Assembly: GCF_008641105.1 (NCBI RefSeq)
Contig: NZ_VTTI01000005.1
Location: forward strand, 1-64,000
Reading direction: 5' to 3'
DNA length: 64,000 bases
Source of the DNA: Halopseudomonas salina
Lineage (GTDB): Bacteria > Pseudomonadota > Gammaproteobacteria > Pseudomonadales > Pseudomonadaceae
The position numbers and the translations under genes were made by a program. Below, in pieces: positions 1 to 10,059 of this stretch (the first letter of the stretch is position 1; every line of letters begins with the position of its first letter). The notes under the pieces were generated by a model. It saw nothing but the letters and a program-made list of their open reading frames with translations. It ran no database searches and was not told the origin of the DNA.

Positions 1-14
1 GGGGACGAGTAATA

Positions 15-70
15 CGGCCAACATAGGTGTTACCTATGTGGCCGGTTTGTGGTGTTACCTATGTGACCGG
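15..70. repeat. IS-end-like direct repeats with a palindrome
   Basis: A 20-bp unit GGTGTTACCTATGTGGCCGG at 26-45 recurs at 51-70 with one change. The first copy sits in a near-perfect palindrome: ACATAGGT and ACCTATGT around GTT (21-39), flanked by CGGCC (15-19) and GGCCG (40-44). Repeated short motifs of this kind are typical of transposase-binding ends such as those of IS21- or IS481-type elements. No transposase lies inside the window, so this may be a terminal remnant or an element edge cut by the window start. The family is not proven. Confidence 0.45.
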
Positions 71-95
71 CTCAACAGGGGGAGGCTTTGGCTTT

Positions 96-170
96 GGCTT
101 GGCTTGGATTGGATTGGATTGGATTGGTTTGGTTTGGTTTGGTTTGATTTGGTTTGGTTTGGTTTGGTTT
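96..170. repeat. GGNTT pentamer microsatellite
   Basis: Fifteen consecutive pentamers: two GGCTT, four GGATT, four GGTTT, one GATTT and four GGTTT. The tract is low complexity, probably slippage-prone, and lies just beyond the 3' end of the spoVR-family gene. An open frame crosses it but consists only of repeat-derived residues (KPNQ-type periodicity), so it is not called as a gene. Confidence 0.85.
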
Positions 171-210
171 GAAGCTTGAAGCTTGAAGCTTGAAGCTTGC
201 CGCTTGCGGC
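171..210. repeat. Heptad repeat, GAAGCTT x4 plus hairpin end
   Basis: Four perfect GAAGCTT heptamers (171-198) are followed by a short GCCGCTTGCGGC palindrome (199-210), ending six bases before the spoVR stop codon. The same heptad vocabulary (AAGCTTG, AAGCTGC, AAGCCGC) recurs in four other gaps between genes of this window. Because AAGCTT is self-complementary, the tract can fold on either strand and might act as an mRNA 3' structure; that is inference. Confidence 0.8.
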
Positions 211-215
211 TTCCC

Positions 216-1769
216 CTAGATCGGCGGGATGTTGAGGTCGAAGCGCGGCAGCCGGTCGCCCATGCTGTCGGCGCGCGGTGGTATGTGCAGTTCATACACT
301 ACGTCATCGCCCTCAAGACTCTGCAGATGTATATCGAAGCCCCATAACCGGTGCAGATGGCGCAGCATCTTGCTGGTGCTTTCACCCAGGGGTTTGCCGT
401 CATGTCGCTGGTGGTGAAGGGTCAAAGAACGATCACCGCGCCGGTCGACCGACCATACCTGGATGTTGGGTTCACGGTTGCCCAGGTTGTACTGTGCGGC
501 CAGATGCTGGCGCACAGCGCGATAGCCGCTGTCGTCATGAATTGCAGCTACTTCCAGATGATCGTCTATTTCGTCATCGGTGATCGCGAACAGTTTCATA
601 TCACGGATCACTTTGGGCGACAGAAACTGCAGAATAAAGCTCTCGTCCTTGAAGGTACGCATGGCGAACTTGAGGGTCTCCAGCCAGTCACTGCCCGCTA
701 TGTCAGGAAACCAGCGTCGATCCTCCTCGGTGGGATTTTCGCAAATGCGGCGGATGTCGGTCATCATCGCGAAACCCAGCGCATAGGGGTTAATACCGCT
801 GTACCACTGGCTATCGAATGGAGGCTGATAGATCACACTGGTGTGCGATTGTAGAAACTCCATAATGAAGCCTTCGTTTACCTTGCCCTCGTCATACAGA
901 TGGTTGAGCAGGGTGTAATGCCAGAAAGTTGCCCAGCCCTCGTTCATCACCTGGGTCTGACGCTGCGGGTAGAAGTACTGCGCCACCTTGCGCACGATAC
1001 GCACAATCTCGCGCTGCCATGGCTCCAGCAGTGGTGCATTCTTTTCAATAAAATAGAGTAGATTTTCCTGAGGTTCGCTCGGGTAGCGTGGTTCTTCATG
1101 TTGACGCTGCTGGGCTTCGGCGGACACAGGTATGGTGCGCCACAGATCGTTGACCTGGCGCTGCAGGTGCTCTTCGCGTTCCTGCTGGCGTTGACGCTCT
1201 TCTTCCGCGGAGATCGGATAGGGCCGCTTGTAGCGATCGACCCCGTAGTTCATCAAGGCATGGCAGGAGTCGAGGATATCTTCTACTGCATCGATGCCAT
1301 GACGCTCCTCGCATTCATTGATGTAGTGCCGGGCAAAGACCAGGTAGTCGATGATCGCGCTGGCATCAGTCCAGCTGCGGAACAGGTAGTTGCCCTTGAA
1401 GAAGGAGTTGTGGCCATAACAGGCGTGGGCGATGACCAGCGCCTGCATGGGCATGCTGTTCTCTTCCATCAGGTAGGCAATGCAGGGGTCTGAGTTGATC
1501 ACAATCTCGTAGGCCAGGCCCATCTGGCCGCGCTTGTAATTTTTTTCGGTGTGCAGAAAATGCTTGCCATAGGACCAGTGGTGATAGCCCAGAGGCATCC
1601 CGACTGAGGCATAGGCGTCCATCATCTGCTCGGCGGTGATGACCTCGATCTGATTCGGGTAGGTATCCAGCCCATACACGTCGCGGGCGATACGGCCGAT
1701 CTCCCGGTCGTATTCGCGGATCAGGTCGAACGTCCATTCCGAGCCCGTGGAAATGAATTGCCGGGTCAT
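216..1769 (-). CDS. SpoVR family protein
   Basis: A 517-residue soluble protein of the SpoVR/YcgB family. The family is conserved beside PrkA and the YeaH protein in many proteobacteria and linked to stationary-phase or stress physiology; its biochemical activity is not established. His-rich and Glu-rich motifs are visible, [10 protein letters not shown] near residue 115 and [10 protein letters not shown] near residue 278, which resemble metal-ligand patterns. The start ATG overlaps the yeaH stop by four bases, so translation is probably coupled. It is the last gene of the prkA-yeaH-spoVR operon. Length and start fit the family. Confidence 0.93.
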   Translation of the reverse strand: MTRQFISTGSEWTFDLIREYDREIGRIARDVYGLDTYPNQIEVITAEQMMDAYASVGMPLGYHHWSYGKHFLHTEKNYKRGQMGLAYEIVINSDPCIAYLMEENSMPMQALVIAHACYGHNSFFKGNYLFRSWTDASAIIDYLVFARHYINECEERHGIDAVEDILDSCHALMNYGVDRYKRPYPISAEEERQRQQEREEHLQRQVNDLWRTIPVSAEAQQRQHEEPRYPSEPQENLLYFIEKNAPLLEPWQREIVRIVRKVAQYFYPQRQTQVMNEGWATFWHYTLLNHLYDEGKVNEGFIMEFLQSHTSVIYQPPFDSQWYSGINPYALGFAMMTDIRRICENPTEEDRRWFPDIAGSDWLETLKFAMRTFKDESFILQFLSPKVIRDMKLFAITDDEIDDHLEVAAIHDDSGYRAVRQHLAAQYNLGNREPNIQVWSVDRRGDRSLTLHHQRHDGKPLGESTSKMLRHLHRLWGFDIHLQSLEGDDVVYELHIPPRADSMGDRLPRFDLNIPPI

Positions 1770-3037
1770 GTGGCCATCCTTTTCTGGAAAAGTTTGCGGA
1801 ATACCGGATAGATATCGTTGGTGTCCACGATCTGCTGCTGGGCAAAGCCGTCAGGGAAGTGTGCGGCGACCTGCTCGTACTCGTACCAGAGTGCCTGGTG
1901 CTCGCGCGGGGTGATTTCAACATAACAGTAATACTGCATGGCCGGCATGATCTTGCGGATCAGTAGCTCGCGGCAGATCGGCGAGTCGTCGTTCCAGTTA
2001 TCGCCATCGGAGGCCTGGGCGCAATATATGTTCCATTCATTGGGGGAGTAGCGCTGCTCGACGATTTCCTGCATCAGCCGCAGCGCACTGGAAACGATGG
2101 TGCCACCGGTTTCCCGGGAGTAGAAAAATTCCTCCTCGTCGACCTCCTTGGCGCTTGTGTGATGGCGGATGAAGACGACCTCGATACGCTCGTAATTGCG
2201 CTGCAGGAACATGTACAAAAGAATATAAAAACGTTTGGCCAGGTCTTTGGTGGCCTGGGTCATTGAGCCTGAGACGTCCATCAGACAGAACATCACGGCC
2301 TTGGAGCTAGGGCTGGGTTGCTGGGAGATCAGGTTGTAGCGCAGATCGAAAGTGTCCAGAAACGGGATGCGATCGATACGCTGGCGCAGCTGTCCGATTT
2401 CCTCTTCGAGCAGGCGTATGTCGGTGAAATTGTCAGGCTGCTCCAGTTTGAGTTGTTCTAGTTCCAGTGTTGCCTCGCGCAGTCGCGATCGGCTGCCGCC
2501 ACTGAGGGCGATACGCCGGGCATGGGCCGAGCGCATGGAGCGCACTATATTTATCCGCGAAGGGTTGCCCTGGCTGCTGATGCCGGCACGCACGGGCTTG
2601 AAGGTATCGGTGCCGACCAGATGTCGCTTGACCAGGTTCGGCAGTGCCAGGTCCTCGAACATGAAGTCGAGAAACTCTTCCTGGGTAATCTGGAAGACAA
2701 ACTCGTCCATGCCTTCGCCATTATCGCCGGCTTGGCTGCCGCCCCCTCCGCCCCCTCCACCTTCCGGGCGGGGGATGCGATCTCCCATGCTGAACTCACG
2801 GTTGCCGGGATGCACTCCGGTATTGCGTCCACCGCGGCCATGGTGAAAGATCGGCTCGTCGATATCGCGGCCGGGGATGCTGATCTGCTCGCCATGCTCA
2901 AGATCGGTGATCGACCGTCGCCCGACCGCTTCCTCGACCGCTTTCTTGATATGGGTCTTGTAACGGCGCAGGAACCGCTGACGGTTCACCGTGCTCTTGT
3001 TTTTGCCGTTCAGGCGTCGGTCAATCACATAGCTCAT
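1766..3037 (-). CDS. yeaH: YeaH/YhbH (DUF444) VWA-like protein
   Basis: A 423-residue DUF444 protein. The basic N-terminus is followed by a polyglycine stretch at residues 93-100. A von Willebrand A-like domain carries the metal-site motif DVSGS at 254-258, and a predicted coiled coil lies just before it (about 185-223). The family always accompanies the PrkA kinase and is thought to be its partner or substrate in starvation responses; the mechanism is unknown. It follows prkA across a 138-bp gap that holds a large inverted repeat, and overlaps spoVR by four bases. Confidence 0.93.
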   Translation of the reverse strand: MSYVIDRRLNGKNKSTVNRQRFLRRYKTHIKKAVEEAVGRRSITDLEHGEQISIPGRDIDEPIFHHGRGGRNTGVHPGNREFSMGDRIPRPEGGGGGGGGSQAGDNGEGMDEFVFQITQEEFLDFMFEDLALPNLVKRHLVGTDTFKPVRAGISSQGNPSRINIVRSMRSAHARRIALSGGSRSRLREATLELEQLKLEQPDNFTDIRLLEEEIGQLRQRIDRIPFLDTFDLRYNLISQQPSPSSKAVMFCLMDVSGSMTQATKDLAKRFYILLYMFLQRNYERIEVVFIRHHTSAKEVDEEEFFYSRETGGTIVSSALRLMQEIVEQRYSPNEWNIYCAQASDGDNWNDDSPICRELLIRKIMPAMQYYCYVEITPREHQALWYEYEQVAAHFPDGFAQQQIVDTNDIYPVFRKLFQKRMAT

Positions 3038-3047
3038 GGGCCCTCCA

Positions 3048-3170
3048 GTTCAAGCTGCAAGCCGCAAGCTGCAAGCTTGAAGCTGGCCTTGCTGAATTCT
3101 GACACTGATGTCTGCCTGCGCCTCCGAGGCATCTTTTCGCTTGAAGCTTGCGGCTTGAAGCTTGCCGCTC
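3048..3170. repeat. Heptad-repeat inverted repeat between prkA and yeaH
   Basis: The left arm 3051-3075 and right arm 3139-3163 are complementary at 23 of 25 positions, both built from AAGC heptads (AAGCTGC, AAGCCGC and AAGCTTC on the complement). The loop is about 63 bases. In the prkA-yeaH-spoVR transcript this forms a long stem inside the operon. By analogy with REP-type elements it could protect upstream prkA mRNA or lower downstream expression; that role is inferred. Confidence 0.8.
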
Positions 3171-3175
3171 GCTTT

Positions 3176-5098
3176 TTACTGGGCTTTGCGCACCCGCAGA
3201 TACCATTCCGACAGCAGACGTACCTGTTTCTCGGTATAGCCGCGCTCGATCATGCGGCTGACGAAATCGCCGTGTTTCTTCTGGTCTTCCTTGGAGGCCT
3301 TGGCGTTGAAGCTGATGACCGGTAGCAGGTCTTCGGTGTTGGAGAACATCTTCTTCTCGATCACCATGCGCAGCTTCTCGTAGGACAGCCACGAGGGGTT
3401 GCGTCCGTTGTTCTGGGCTCGGGCGCGGAGCATGAAGTTGACTATCTCGTTACGGAAGTCCTTCGGATTGCTGATACCCGCGGGCTTTTCGATTTTTTCC
3501 AGCTCCTCGTTGAGTGCCATACGATTGAGAATCTCGCCGGTATCGGGGTCGCGGTACTCCTGATCCTGGATCCAGAAATCGGCATACATCACGTAACGAT
3601 CGAAGATGTTCTGTCCGTATTCGCTGTAGGACTCCAGATAGGCGGTCTGGATTTCCTTGCCGATGAAGTCTACGTAGCGTGGCGCCAGGTATTCCTTGAT
3701 GAAGCGCAGATATCGTTCGCTCACCTCGTTGGTAAACTGCTCCTGTTCGATCTGCTGCTCCAGAACATAGAGCAGGTGCACCGGGTTGGCTGCGACCTCG
3801 GTATTGTCGTAGTTGAATACGCGGGACAGAATCTTGAACGCAAAACGTGTCGACAGGCCGTTCATGCCTTCGTCCACACCGGCGTTGTCACGGTATTCCT
3901 GGATCGACTTGGCCTTGGGATCGGTATCCTTGAGGTTCTCGCCGTCATACACCCGCATTTTGGAATAGACGTTGGAGTTTTCCGGCTCCTTGAGGCGCGA
4001 CAGTACGGTGAACTGGGCCAGCATCTTCAACGTGTCCGGCGCACAGTGGGCGTGGGCCAGCGAGCTCGTGGTCAGCAGTTTCTGGTAGATCTGGATTTCG
4101 TCACTGACGCGCAGGCAGTAGGGCACCTTGACGATGTAGATCCGGTCGATGAAGGCCTCGTTGTTCTTGTTGTTGCGGAAGGTGTGCCACTCGGACTCGT
4201 TGGAGTGGGCGAGGATCACGCCGTTGAACGGGATCGCACCCAGCCCCTCTGTGCTGTTGTAGTTACCCTCCTGGGTGGCGGTCAGCAGCGGATGCAGTAC
4301 CTTGATCGGAGCCTTGAACATCTCCACGAATTCCATCAGGCCCTGGTTGGCCCGGCAAAGTGCGCCTGAGTAGCTGTAGGCGTCGGGGTCGTTCTGCGGG
4401 AACTCCTCAAGCTTGCGGATATCCACCTTGCCCACCAGTGCGGATATATCCTGGTTGTTCTCGTCACCCGGCTCGGTCTTGGCGATCGCAACCTGCTGCA
4501 GGATCGAGGGGTACAGTTTGACCACGCGGAACTGGCTGATGTCACCGTTGAACTCGTGCAGCCGCTTGACCGCCCAGGGCGACATGATGCTGTTCACGTA
4601 GCGGCGTGGAATGCCGTAGTCCTCCTCCAGAATGGCGCCGTCCTCCTCGGGGCTGAACAGACCAAGCGGCGACTCGAAGACCGGCGAGCCCTTGATGGCA
4701 TAGAACGGCACCTGCTGCATCAGTGCCTTGAGCTTTTCGGCGAGCGAGGATTTGCCGCCACCAACCGGGCCCAGCAAGTAAAGAATCTGTTTGCGCTCTT
4801 CCAGGCCCTGGGCTGCATGACGGAAGAAGGAGACGATATGCTCGATCGCATCCTCCATCCCGTGGAAATCGGCAAAGGCAGGATAGCGTTTGATGATCTT
4901 GTTGGAAAAAATCCGCGACAGGCGTGGATCCAGCGAGGTGTCGATCAGCTCCGGCTCGCCGATCGCCTTGAGTAGACGCTCCGACGCCGTGGCATAGGTC
5001 AAGGGGTCTGCCTTGCACAGGTCGAGATACTCCTGCAGGCTGAATTCTTCCTGCCGGGTGGTTTCAAAGCGGTTCTGGAAATGGCTGAATATGCTCAT
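3176..5098 (-). CDS. prkA: PrkA/YeaG serine protein kinase
   Basis: A 640-residue PrkA-family protein. The N-terminal AAA-type module has a Walker A at about 110-118 (GPVGGGKSS); the C-terminal part matches the PrkA kinase-like region. PrkA/YeaG is an ATP-dependent Ser/Thr kinase acting in stress, stationary-phase and nitrogen-starvation responses in enterobacteria. Length is typical and the ATG start begins MSIFSHF, as in homologues. It is the first gene of the operon with yeaH and spoVR. A 307-bp upstream gap separates it from glpE on the same strand and holds a possible sigma-54 site. Confidence 0.95.
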   Translation of the reverse strand: MSIFSHFQNRFETTRQEEFSLQEYLDLCKADPLTYATASERLLKAIGEPELIDTSLDPRLSRIFSNKIIKRYPAFADFHGMEDAIEHIVSFFRHAAQGLEERKQILYLLGPVGGGKSSLAEKLKALMQQVPFYAIKGSPVFESPLGLFSPEEDGAILEEDYGIPRRYVNSIMSPWAVKRLHEFNGDISQFRVVKLYPSILQQVAIAKTEPGDENNQDISALVGKVDIRKLEEFPQNDPDAYSYSGALCRANQGLMEFVEMFKAPIKVLHPLLTATQEGNYNSTEGLGAIPFNGVILAHSNESEWHTFRNNKNNEAFIDRIYIVKVPYCLRVSDEIQIYQKLLTTSSLAHAHCAPDTLKMLAQFTVLSRLKEPENSNVYSKMRVYDGENLKDTDPKAKSIQEYRDNAGVDEGMNGLSTRFAFKILSRVFNYDNTEVAANPVHLLYVLEQQIEQEQFTNEVSERYLRFIKEYLAPRYVDFIGKEIQTAYLESYSEYGQNIFDRYVMYADFWIQDQEYRDPDTGEILNRMALNEELEKIEKPAGISNPKDFRNEIVNFMLRARAQNNGRNPSWLSYEKLRMVIEKKMFSNTEDLLPVISFNAKASKEDQKKHGDFVSRMIERGYTEKQVRLLSEWYLRVRKAQ

Positions 5099-5405
5099 GA
5101 CTCGACCTCGCTAGAGCTGGAATGAGGTCTGTGGCTTCCGGGAGGTAGCCAGCCTGACGGCCGGTAGAGGGCGACGGTATAAAATGAAGCATGAATCCCC
5201 CCAGCACCAACGCAACAGGCATGGTCGGGGAGTCTGTCGAATCGGCTAGCTGGCGAGGTAGTTGCCAGAAGTGACCCGGCAGGCTCCCGTTTTGGCGGAA
5301 GCCGGCAGACCGGCTTTCAATTAATGATTGCCTTGATCACAGAATAGTTGGTTTGCTCGTAGCTGACATCGATAAATTGGAAAAAATTGTAATACCCGCC
5401 AAACA
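5099..5405. other. Intergenic region upstream of prkA
   Basis: This 307-bp gap between the glpE stop and the prkA start contains no supported gene. It holds a small hairpin, AAGCCGG/CCGGCTT around CAGA (5299-5316), with too few T residues after it for a convincing terminator. A sigma-54-like GG-N10-GC element on the minus strand lies at 5251-5267. The prkA 5' untranslated leader probably lies within 5099-5245. Confidence 0.6.
5251..5267 (-). promoter_or_regulatory. Candidate sigma-54 promoter for prkA
   Basis: On the minus strand TGGCAACTACCTCGCCA has GG and GC separated by exactly ten bases, with a good TGGCA left half but a weak right half (TCGC instead of TTGC). It would give a leader of roughly 140 bases before prkA. 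The E. coli orthologous pair yeaGH is known to be sigma-54 dependent, which makes the site plausible. No activator site was identified. Confidence 0.3.
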
Positions 5406-5738
5406 TCAGGCCTCGGGATCTGGTCGGGAAATATTATCCGGGAACTGATGGCTCCAGAGTTCATAACCGCCGTCAAGGCTGAACACACGGGCAAAGCCGA
5501 GGTCAGCAAAATAGGCCGCCGCCGATTGGCTGGAATTGCCGTGATAGCAACAGACGATGAGCGGTTGTTCTCGGTCTGCAGCTGCCACAAAAGCGGGCAG
5601 GGAATTGTTGTCCAGGTGTTTGGCGCCGCCAATATGGCCAGCAGCAAAACTCTGCGGATCACGGATATCAACCACGGCGGCACCCTGGCCGATCAATTGT
5701 CTGGCCGGTTGCGGTCCGATGCGCTCAAATTCACTCAT
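5406..5738 (-). CDS. glpE: Thiosulfate sulfurtransferase GlpE (rhodanese)
   Basis: A 110-residue single-domain rhodanese that transfers sulfane sulfur from thiosulfate to an acceptor such as cyanide or thioredoxin in the cytoplasm. The active-site loop CYHGNS has its cysteine at residue 64, as in GlpE. The start lies three bases after the apaH stop, so it is the last gene of the lptD-surA-pdxA-rsmA-apaG-apaH-glpE string. The length matches E. coli GlpE (108 residues). No terminator is evident after it. Confidence 0.93.
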   Translation of the reverse strand: MSEFERIGPQPARQLIGQGAAVVDIRDPQSFAAGHIGGAKHLDNNSLPAFVAAADREQPLIVCCYHGNSSQSAAAYFADLGFARVFSLDGGYELWSHQFPDNISRPDPEA

Positions 5739-5741
5739 TGT

Positions 5742-6554
5742 TCAATCTCCACAATCGCTCTGGTGGCGCTCGCCGGTGTCCAGGTTCATCAAGGTCATGC
5801 AGTTGCCCCATACGCAGCCGCTGTCCAGGGCATGTATGCCCGGGATACCGCTCTTGGCCTCCAATGCAGCCCAGTGCCCGAAAACGACCTGAATATCCGG
5901 GTCCTTGCGGGGGTAACTGAACCAGGGAGCAAAGCCATTGGGGGCCGTGTCCTGGCCTTCCTTGGTTTTCAGATCTAGGGTGCCGTCGGCCTTGCAGAAG
6001 CGCATGCGCGTCAGGTAATTGGTAATGCTTCGCAGGCGCTCTATGCCGGTCAGGGCGGCCGACCAGCAGTCCGGCTGGTTGCCGTACATGTGCTTCAGGA
6101 ACTCGCTGGAGTCGGATTTGGAGCGTAACACCGCCTCTACTTCTGCAGCATGGACCATAGCCTGAGCGACCGTCCATATGGGCGGAATCCCGGCGTGAGC
6201 CATAAAAAATCCGCGCGTGGCATCGAAGTGAGCCAGCGGGCGCTGGCGCAAATTATCCAGCAACTGAACGCGGTCATCTGCTTTCAGGATGGAGAGCAGG
6301 GTGTCTGAATTGCGCAATCGGGTGGCGTCGTGGGCCGTTGCCAGCAGATGCAGGTCGTGATTGCCCAGCACCGCAATGCAAGCGCCGCCCAGACTATCAA
6401 GAAACCTCAGAGTGCCAAGAGAATCCGGGCCGCGATTGACCAGGTCGCCGACTGACCACAGGGTGTCGCGTGACGGATTGAAGTCGACTCTTTCCAGCAG
6501 GGTCTTCAAGGGTCCGAGGCAACCCTGGAGGTCGCCGACAGCGTAGGTTGTCAT
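5742..6554 (-). CDS. apaH: Bis(5'-nucleosyl)-tetraphosphatase, symmetrical
   Basis: A 270-residue metallophosphatase that splits Ap4A into two ADP, limiting this stress dinucleotide and removing Np4 caps from RNA. The metal motifs are GDLQGC (7-12), [17 protein letters not shown] and HAGI in family order. The frame stays open 63 codons upstream, but homologues begin at MTTYAVGD, so I start at 6554; the extension would overlap apaG. It sits 31 bases after apaG, as in E. coli rsmA-apaG-apaH. Confidence 0.95.
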   Translation of the reverse strand: MTTYAVGDLQGCLGPLKTLLERVDFNPSRDTLWSVGDLVNRGPDSLGTLRFLDSLGGACIAVLGNHDLHLLATAHDATRLRNSDTLLSILKADDRVQLLDNLRQRPLAHFDATRGFFMAHAGIPPIWTVAQAMVHAAEVEAVLRSKSDSSEFLKHMYGNQPDCWSAALTGIERLRSITNYLTRMRFCKADGTLDLKTKEGQDTAPNGFAPWFSYPRKDPDIQVVFGHWAALEAKSGIPGIHALDSGCVWGNCMTLMNLDTGERHQSDCGD

Positions 6555-6585
6555 GCAATGGGCCTGTATGGTGCGCCAATGGGCT

Positions 6586-6969
6586 TCAGTTAAGGGCGTT
6601 GGGTTTGGCCAGCCTGAATAGCGCAATGGGTGCCTGGAAGCTGTGGCCATCTGTGGCGCGCATGCCGTAGCTGCCCTCCATCGAGCCGACCGGTGTCTCC
6701 AGCAGGCAACCACTTGTGTAAGTGTAGGTGGCAGATGGTTCAATCAACGGTTGCTCGCCGATGACGCCGGGTCCTTTGACCTCCTGGACCTTGCCGTTGC
6801 CATCGATGATCTTCCAGTGCCGGTCCAGCAATTGTGCCGGTACATTGCCACTGTTGCGGATGTGGATAGTGTAAGCAAAAGCATACCGGCTGGCGTGTGG
6901 ATCGGACTGTTCGCTAAGATACCGGGTGTCGACGCTAATGCTGATGTCGTAGACAGGTGAGCCGCTCAT
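6586..6969 (-). CDS. apaG: ApaG protein (Co2+/Mg2+ efflux-associated)
   Basis: A 127-residue ApaG protein with the beta-sandwich fold of this family. The GxGxxG-like stretch near [10 protein letters not shown] and the [16 protein letters not shown] segment are conserved. The family is implicated in cobalt/magnesium tolerance and its fold is shared with F-box-associated eukaryotic proteins, but the precise activity is unsettled. The start overlaps the rsmA stop by four bases, so translation is coupled. Length matches homologues (about 125). Confidence 0.94.
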   Translation of the reverse strand: MSGSPVYDISISVDTRYLSEQSDPHASRYAFAYTIHIRNSGNVPAQLLDRHWKIIDGNGKVQEVKGPGVIGEQPLIEPSATYTYTSGCLLETPVGSMEGSYGMRATDGHSFQAPIALFRLAKPNALN

Positions 6970-7781
6970 GCCTGGGCATCCTCTGTGGCTTGCCGCGCCA
7001 GACGGTTGGCCAGGCGAACAAAGCCTGCCAGGTCAACCTGCTCGGGTCGCAGGGTGGGGTCCAGATCTTCGGCAATGATGTCTGCTTCGCTCAGCAGGGG
7101 CTTGAGCGTGTTGCGCAGCGTCTTGCGGCGCTGATTGAAAGCCTCTCTCACTACCAGTTCCAGCATGGCCGGATCCTCGGCAGGGTGTGGTAACTGTGCA
7201 TGAGGGGTGAGGCGCACGATTGCCGAATCGACCTTGGGTGCTGGCTTGAAAGCACCGGGACCGACGTCGAAAAGATGCTCAACCTGGCAGTGGTACTGCA
7301 CCATGATCCCCAAGCGTCCGTAATGATTCATGCCCGCACCAGCGGCAAGGCGTTGAACCACCTCTTTTTGCAGCATGAAGTGCATGTCGCCTATGCAGTC
7401 GGACTGCTTGAGAAGGTGAAACATCAGCGGGGTAGATATGTTGTAGGGCAGGTTGCCGACCACGCGGAGCTTTTCCCCGGCTGGCGCCAACTGGCTGAAA
7501 TCGAACTTGAGGGCATCGCCCTTGTGCAGCTCAAAGCGTGTGTTGGCGCCAAAGCGGGCAAGCAGTAAAGGGTGCAGGTCGTGATCGAGCTCTACCACAT
7601 CAAGCCGGGCGCCACTTTCAAGCAACCCTTCGGTAATCGCGCCCTGACCAGGGCCGATTTCCACAAGGTGTTGCCCCTCCCGGGGCGCCACGGCGCGCAG
7701 GATATTATTGATGACGCCTGGATCGTGTAGAAAGTTCTGACCGAAGCGTTTGCGAGCCCGGTGTGGTGCAAAATCGCTCAT
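6966..7781 (-). CDS. rsmA: 16S rRNA dimethyladenosine transferase RsmA (KsgA)
   Basis: A 271-residue SAM-dependent methyltransferase that dimethylates two adjacent adenines in helix 45 of 16S rRNA late in 30S assembly; its loss gives kasugamycin resistance. The SAM motif VEIGPGQG is at about 40-47 and the catalytic NLPYNIS at 110-116. The substrate-binding N-terminal NFLHD is present. It overlaps pdxA upstream and apaG downstream by four bases each, which suggests one tightly coupled transcript. Confidence 0.96.
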   Translation of the reverse strand: MSDFAPHRARKRFGQNFLHDPGVINNILRAVAPREGQHLVEIGPGQGAITEGLLESGARLDVVELDHDLHPLLLARFGANTRFELHKGDALKFDFSQLAPAGEKLRVVGNLPYNISTPLMFHLLKQSDCIGDMHFMLQKEVVQRLAAGAGMNHYGRLGIMVQYHCQVEHLFDVGPGAFKPAPKVDSAIVRLTPHAQLPHPAEDPAMLELVVREAFNQRRKTLRNTLKPLLSEADIIAEDLDPTLRPEQVDLAGFVRLANRLARQATEDAQA

Positions 7782-8770
7782 GCGGCCTCCCTTGCTTCGA
7801 TCATCGTGATCGCCGTGTCCAGGGCAACCCGAAGGCTGCCTGGATTGGCTTTGCCGCTGCCGGCGAGATCGAGTGCGGTGCCGTGGTCGACCGAGGTGCG
7901 GATGATCGGCATGCCCAGAGTGATGTTCACCGCGTTGCCAAAGCCCATATGCTTGAGCACAGGCAGGCCCTGGTCGTGGTACATGGCGAGTACCGCATCG
8001 GCACGCTCCAGGTGCTTGGGCGTAAATAAAGTGTCTGCTGGCAAGGGGCCTTCCAGATGCATGCCCTGGGCGCGTAAACGCTCCAGAACGGGAATGAGGG
8101 TATCAATTTCTTCGCGGCCCATATGGCCGCCTTCGCCCGCGTGGGGGTTCAGACCACAAACCAGTATGCGCGGTTCCGCGATACCGAATTTGTTTTTCAG
8201 GTCGGCGTGGAGGATGTGCAGAACACGCTCGAGCAAAGACTGATCAATGGCGTCAGCCACCTCCCGCAACGGCAGGTGAGTTGTAGCCAATGCGACTCGA
8301 AGGCCGGGGCAGGCGAGCATCATCACCACCTGTGTGCTACCTGTCTGAGCGGCAAAAAACTCGGTATGGCCAGAAAACACCACGCCGGCGTCATTGATTA
8401 CACCCTTATGCACCGGCGCGGTGACTACTGCGGCAAACTGACCGTCCAGACAGCCGCGGCCTGCGAGCTCCAGCGTGCTCAGTACATAGGTAGCATTGGC
8501 CGGGTTGAGGACGCCGGGCTGACAGGTCTCGGGCATTTTTACCGGCAGCACACTCAGTTGACCTGCAGCCTGTGGCTGGGGCAGGGCATCTGGATCAAAG
8601 GGCTTGAACTGGACGTTCAGGCCCAGCATGCGCGCGCGCTCAGCCAGCAGGCCAGGGTCGGCAATCACCACGCGCTCATGGGGGCAAGCCTGCATGGCTA
8701 GCATCAGACACAGATCGGGGCCGATGCCCGCGGGTTCGCCAGGCGTCAATGCTATGGCTTTGCAGGTCAC
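7778..8770 (-). CDS. pdxA: 4-hydroxythreonine-4-phosphate dehydrogenase
   Basis: A 330-residue PdxA that oxidises 4-phosphohydroxy-L-threonine with NAD in DXP-dependent pyridoxal phosphate synthesis. Family signatures include the N-terminal [10 protein letters not shown], a GHTEFFA metal-site histidine, [11 protein letters not shown] and a C-terminal [11 protein letters not shown]. It starts with GTG sharing one base with the surA stop (TAGTG). Epd, another enzyme of the same pathway, is encoded at 37843-38871, so two steps of B6 synthesis lie in this window. Confidence 0.95.
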   Translation of the reverse strand: MTCKAIALTPGEPAGIGPDLCLMLAMQACPHERVVIADPGLLAERARMLGLNVQFKPFDPDALPQPQAAGQLSVLPVKMPETCQPGVLNPANATYVLSTLELAGRGCLDGQFAAVVTAPVHKGVINDAGVVFSGHTEFFAAQTGSTQVVMMLACPGLRVALATTHLPLREVADAIDQSLLERVLHILHADLKNKFGIAEPRILVCGLNPHAGEGGHMGREEIDTLIPVLERLRAQGMHLEGPLPADTLFTPKHLERADAVLAMYHDQGLPVLKHMGFGNAVNITLGMPIIRTSVDHGTALDLAGSGKANPGSLRVALDTAITMIEAREAA

Positions 8771-10059
8771 TAGATGAGGATCTCGACATAGGCTTCGTCG
8801 CGAATTTCCATCAACCAGGTCTGCAACTCCGAGTCATACTTTCGTTCCTGCAACAGATTGGCTGCCTGCTGCTTGCGCATATCGTCAGTCATATCGACGC
8901 TGCGCTTACCCTCGACCTGCAGGATATGCCAGCCAAACTGGGATTCGAAGGGGCGAGAAACCTGACCCTCTTCGATAGAGGTCATGACTTCGCGGAATTC
9001 GGTCACCATTGTTTCGGGCATTACCCAGTCCAGCGAGCCGCCGTTAAGGGCTGAGCCTGGATCCTCGGAGAAGCCGCGAGCCAGTTTGGCAAAGGATTCG
9101 CCCGCCTGGATGCGCTCGTACAGGCGCTGCGACAATTTTGCGGTTTCTTCGGGGCTGCGGATTTCGCTTGGTTTGACCAATATGTGGCGAACGCTATATT
9201 CCTCGACCAGTTGCTCGCTTGCGCCGCGCTTGTCCTGGACCTGCAGAATGTGGAAGCCCACTGGTGAGCGCAGTGGCTCGGTCACTTCGCCGGGGTCCAG
9301 CGGGGCTATCGCACTGGCGAATGGGCCGGGTATTTCACTCGTCTTGCGCCAGCCAAGCTCACCACCTTCTAAAGCGGTATCGTCAGTGGAGCGGCTGACT
9401 GCCAGGGAGCTGAAATCAGCACCTTCGCGCAGCTCCTGATATATCTCTGCAGCCGTTTCGCCAATGCTCTGCACTTCGTCCTGGCTGGCACCCTCGGGTA
9501 CCGGCAGTACGATCATCGCTAGACGATACTCGGGGGCAGTCTGCATCCGGCCGGCTTCGGAGTTGAGAAAATTGCGTATCTCCTGCTCGCTCACCTGAAT
9601 GCGCTCGGCCACCCGACGTTGACGTACGCGGTTGATGATCATTTCACGGCGGATCTGCTCGCGGGCCTGTTCGTAGCTGATGCCGTCACGCTCGAGGGCA
9701 GCACGAAACTCCTCGATGGTAACGCCATTTCGCGCGGCCAATTGCTGCATGGTCTGGTTGAGGCTGGCATCGTCAATACGAATGCCGGCCCGCTCACCCA
9801 TTTGCAGTTGAATGCTTTCGAGCACTAGCCGGTCGATAACCTGCTCGCGAAGGACGTCCTCTGGAGGCATCTGGACGCCACCCTGCTGCAGCTGGTCGCG
9901 AACGGCGGCCATGCGTTCAGTCACCTGGCTGGCCATCACCACGTCGTTATCGACAATGGCGGCTACGCGGTCGAGTGGAACAACCTGAGCCTGCACTGCA
10001 CTGCTCAGTAAAAAGCTGGCGCACAGGCCGAGGAATGCTGTTTGTAACTTAGAAACCAT
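8770..10059 (-). CDS. surA: Periplasmic chaperone/prolyl isomerase SurA
   Basis: A 429-residue periplasmic chaperone for outer-membrane proteins, including LptD encoded just upstream. It has a signal peptide ending near AVQA (residue 24), a SurA N-terminal domain, two parvulin domains (about 170-270 and 280-385, the second with [13 protein letters not shown]) and a short C-terminal helix. The ATG of MVSKLQ at 10059 is chosen because the open frame upstream runs into lptD and lacks a signal sequence. The start overlaps the lptD 3' end by 11 bases. Confidence 0.95.
   Translation of the reverse strand: MVSKLQTAFLGLCASFLLSSAVQAQVVPLDRVAAIVDNDVVMASQVTERMAAVRDQLQQGGVQMPPEDVLREQVIDRLVLESIQLQMGERAGIRIDDASLNQTMQQLAARNGVTIEEFRAALERDGISYEQAREQIRREMIINRVRQRRVAERIQVSEQEIRNFLNSEAGRMQTAPEYRLAMIVLPVPEGASQDEVQSIGETAAEIYQELREGADFSSLAVSRSTDDTALEGGELGWRKTSEIPGPFASAIAPLDPGEVTEPLRSPVGFHILQVQDKRGASEQLVEEYSVRHILVKPSEIRSPEETAKLSQRLYERIQAGESFAKLARGFSEDPGSALNGGSLDWVMPETMVTEFREVMTSIEEGQVSRPFESQFGWHILQVEGKRSVDMTDDMRKQQAANLLQERKYDSELQTWLMEIRDEAYVEILI

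Noticed and set aside
59..295. 78-codon frame across the pentamer and heptamer repeats
   Set aside because: It is made of repeat-derived residues (KPNQ/SNPI periodicity), overlaps the spoVR gene and lacks a ribosome site.
5299..5316. AAGCCGG/CCGGCTT hairpin as glpE or prkA terminator
   Set aside because: Only three T residues follow on the plus strand and none on the minus strand; both neighbours are minus-strand genes.
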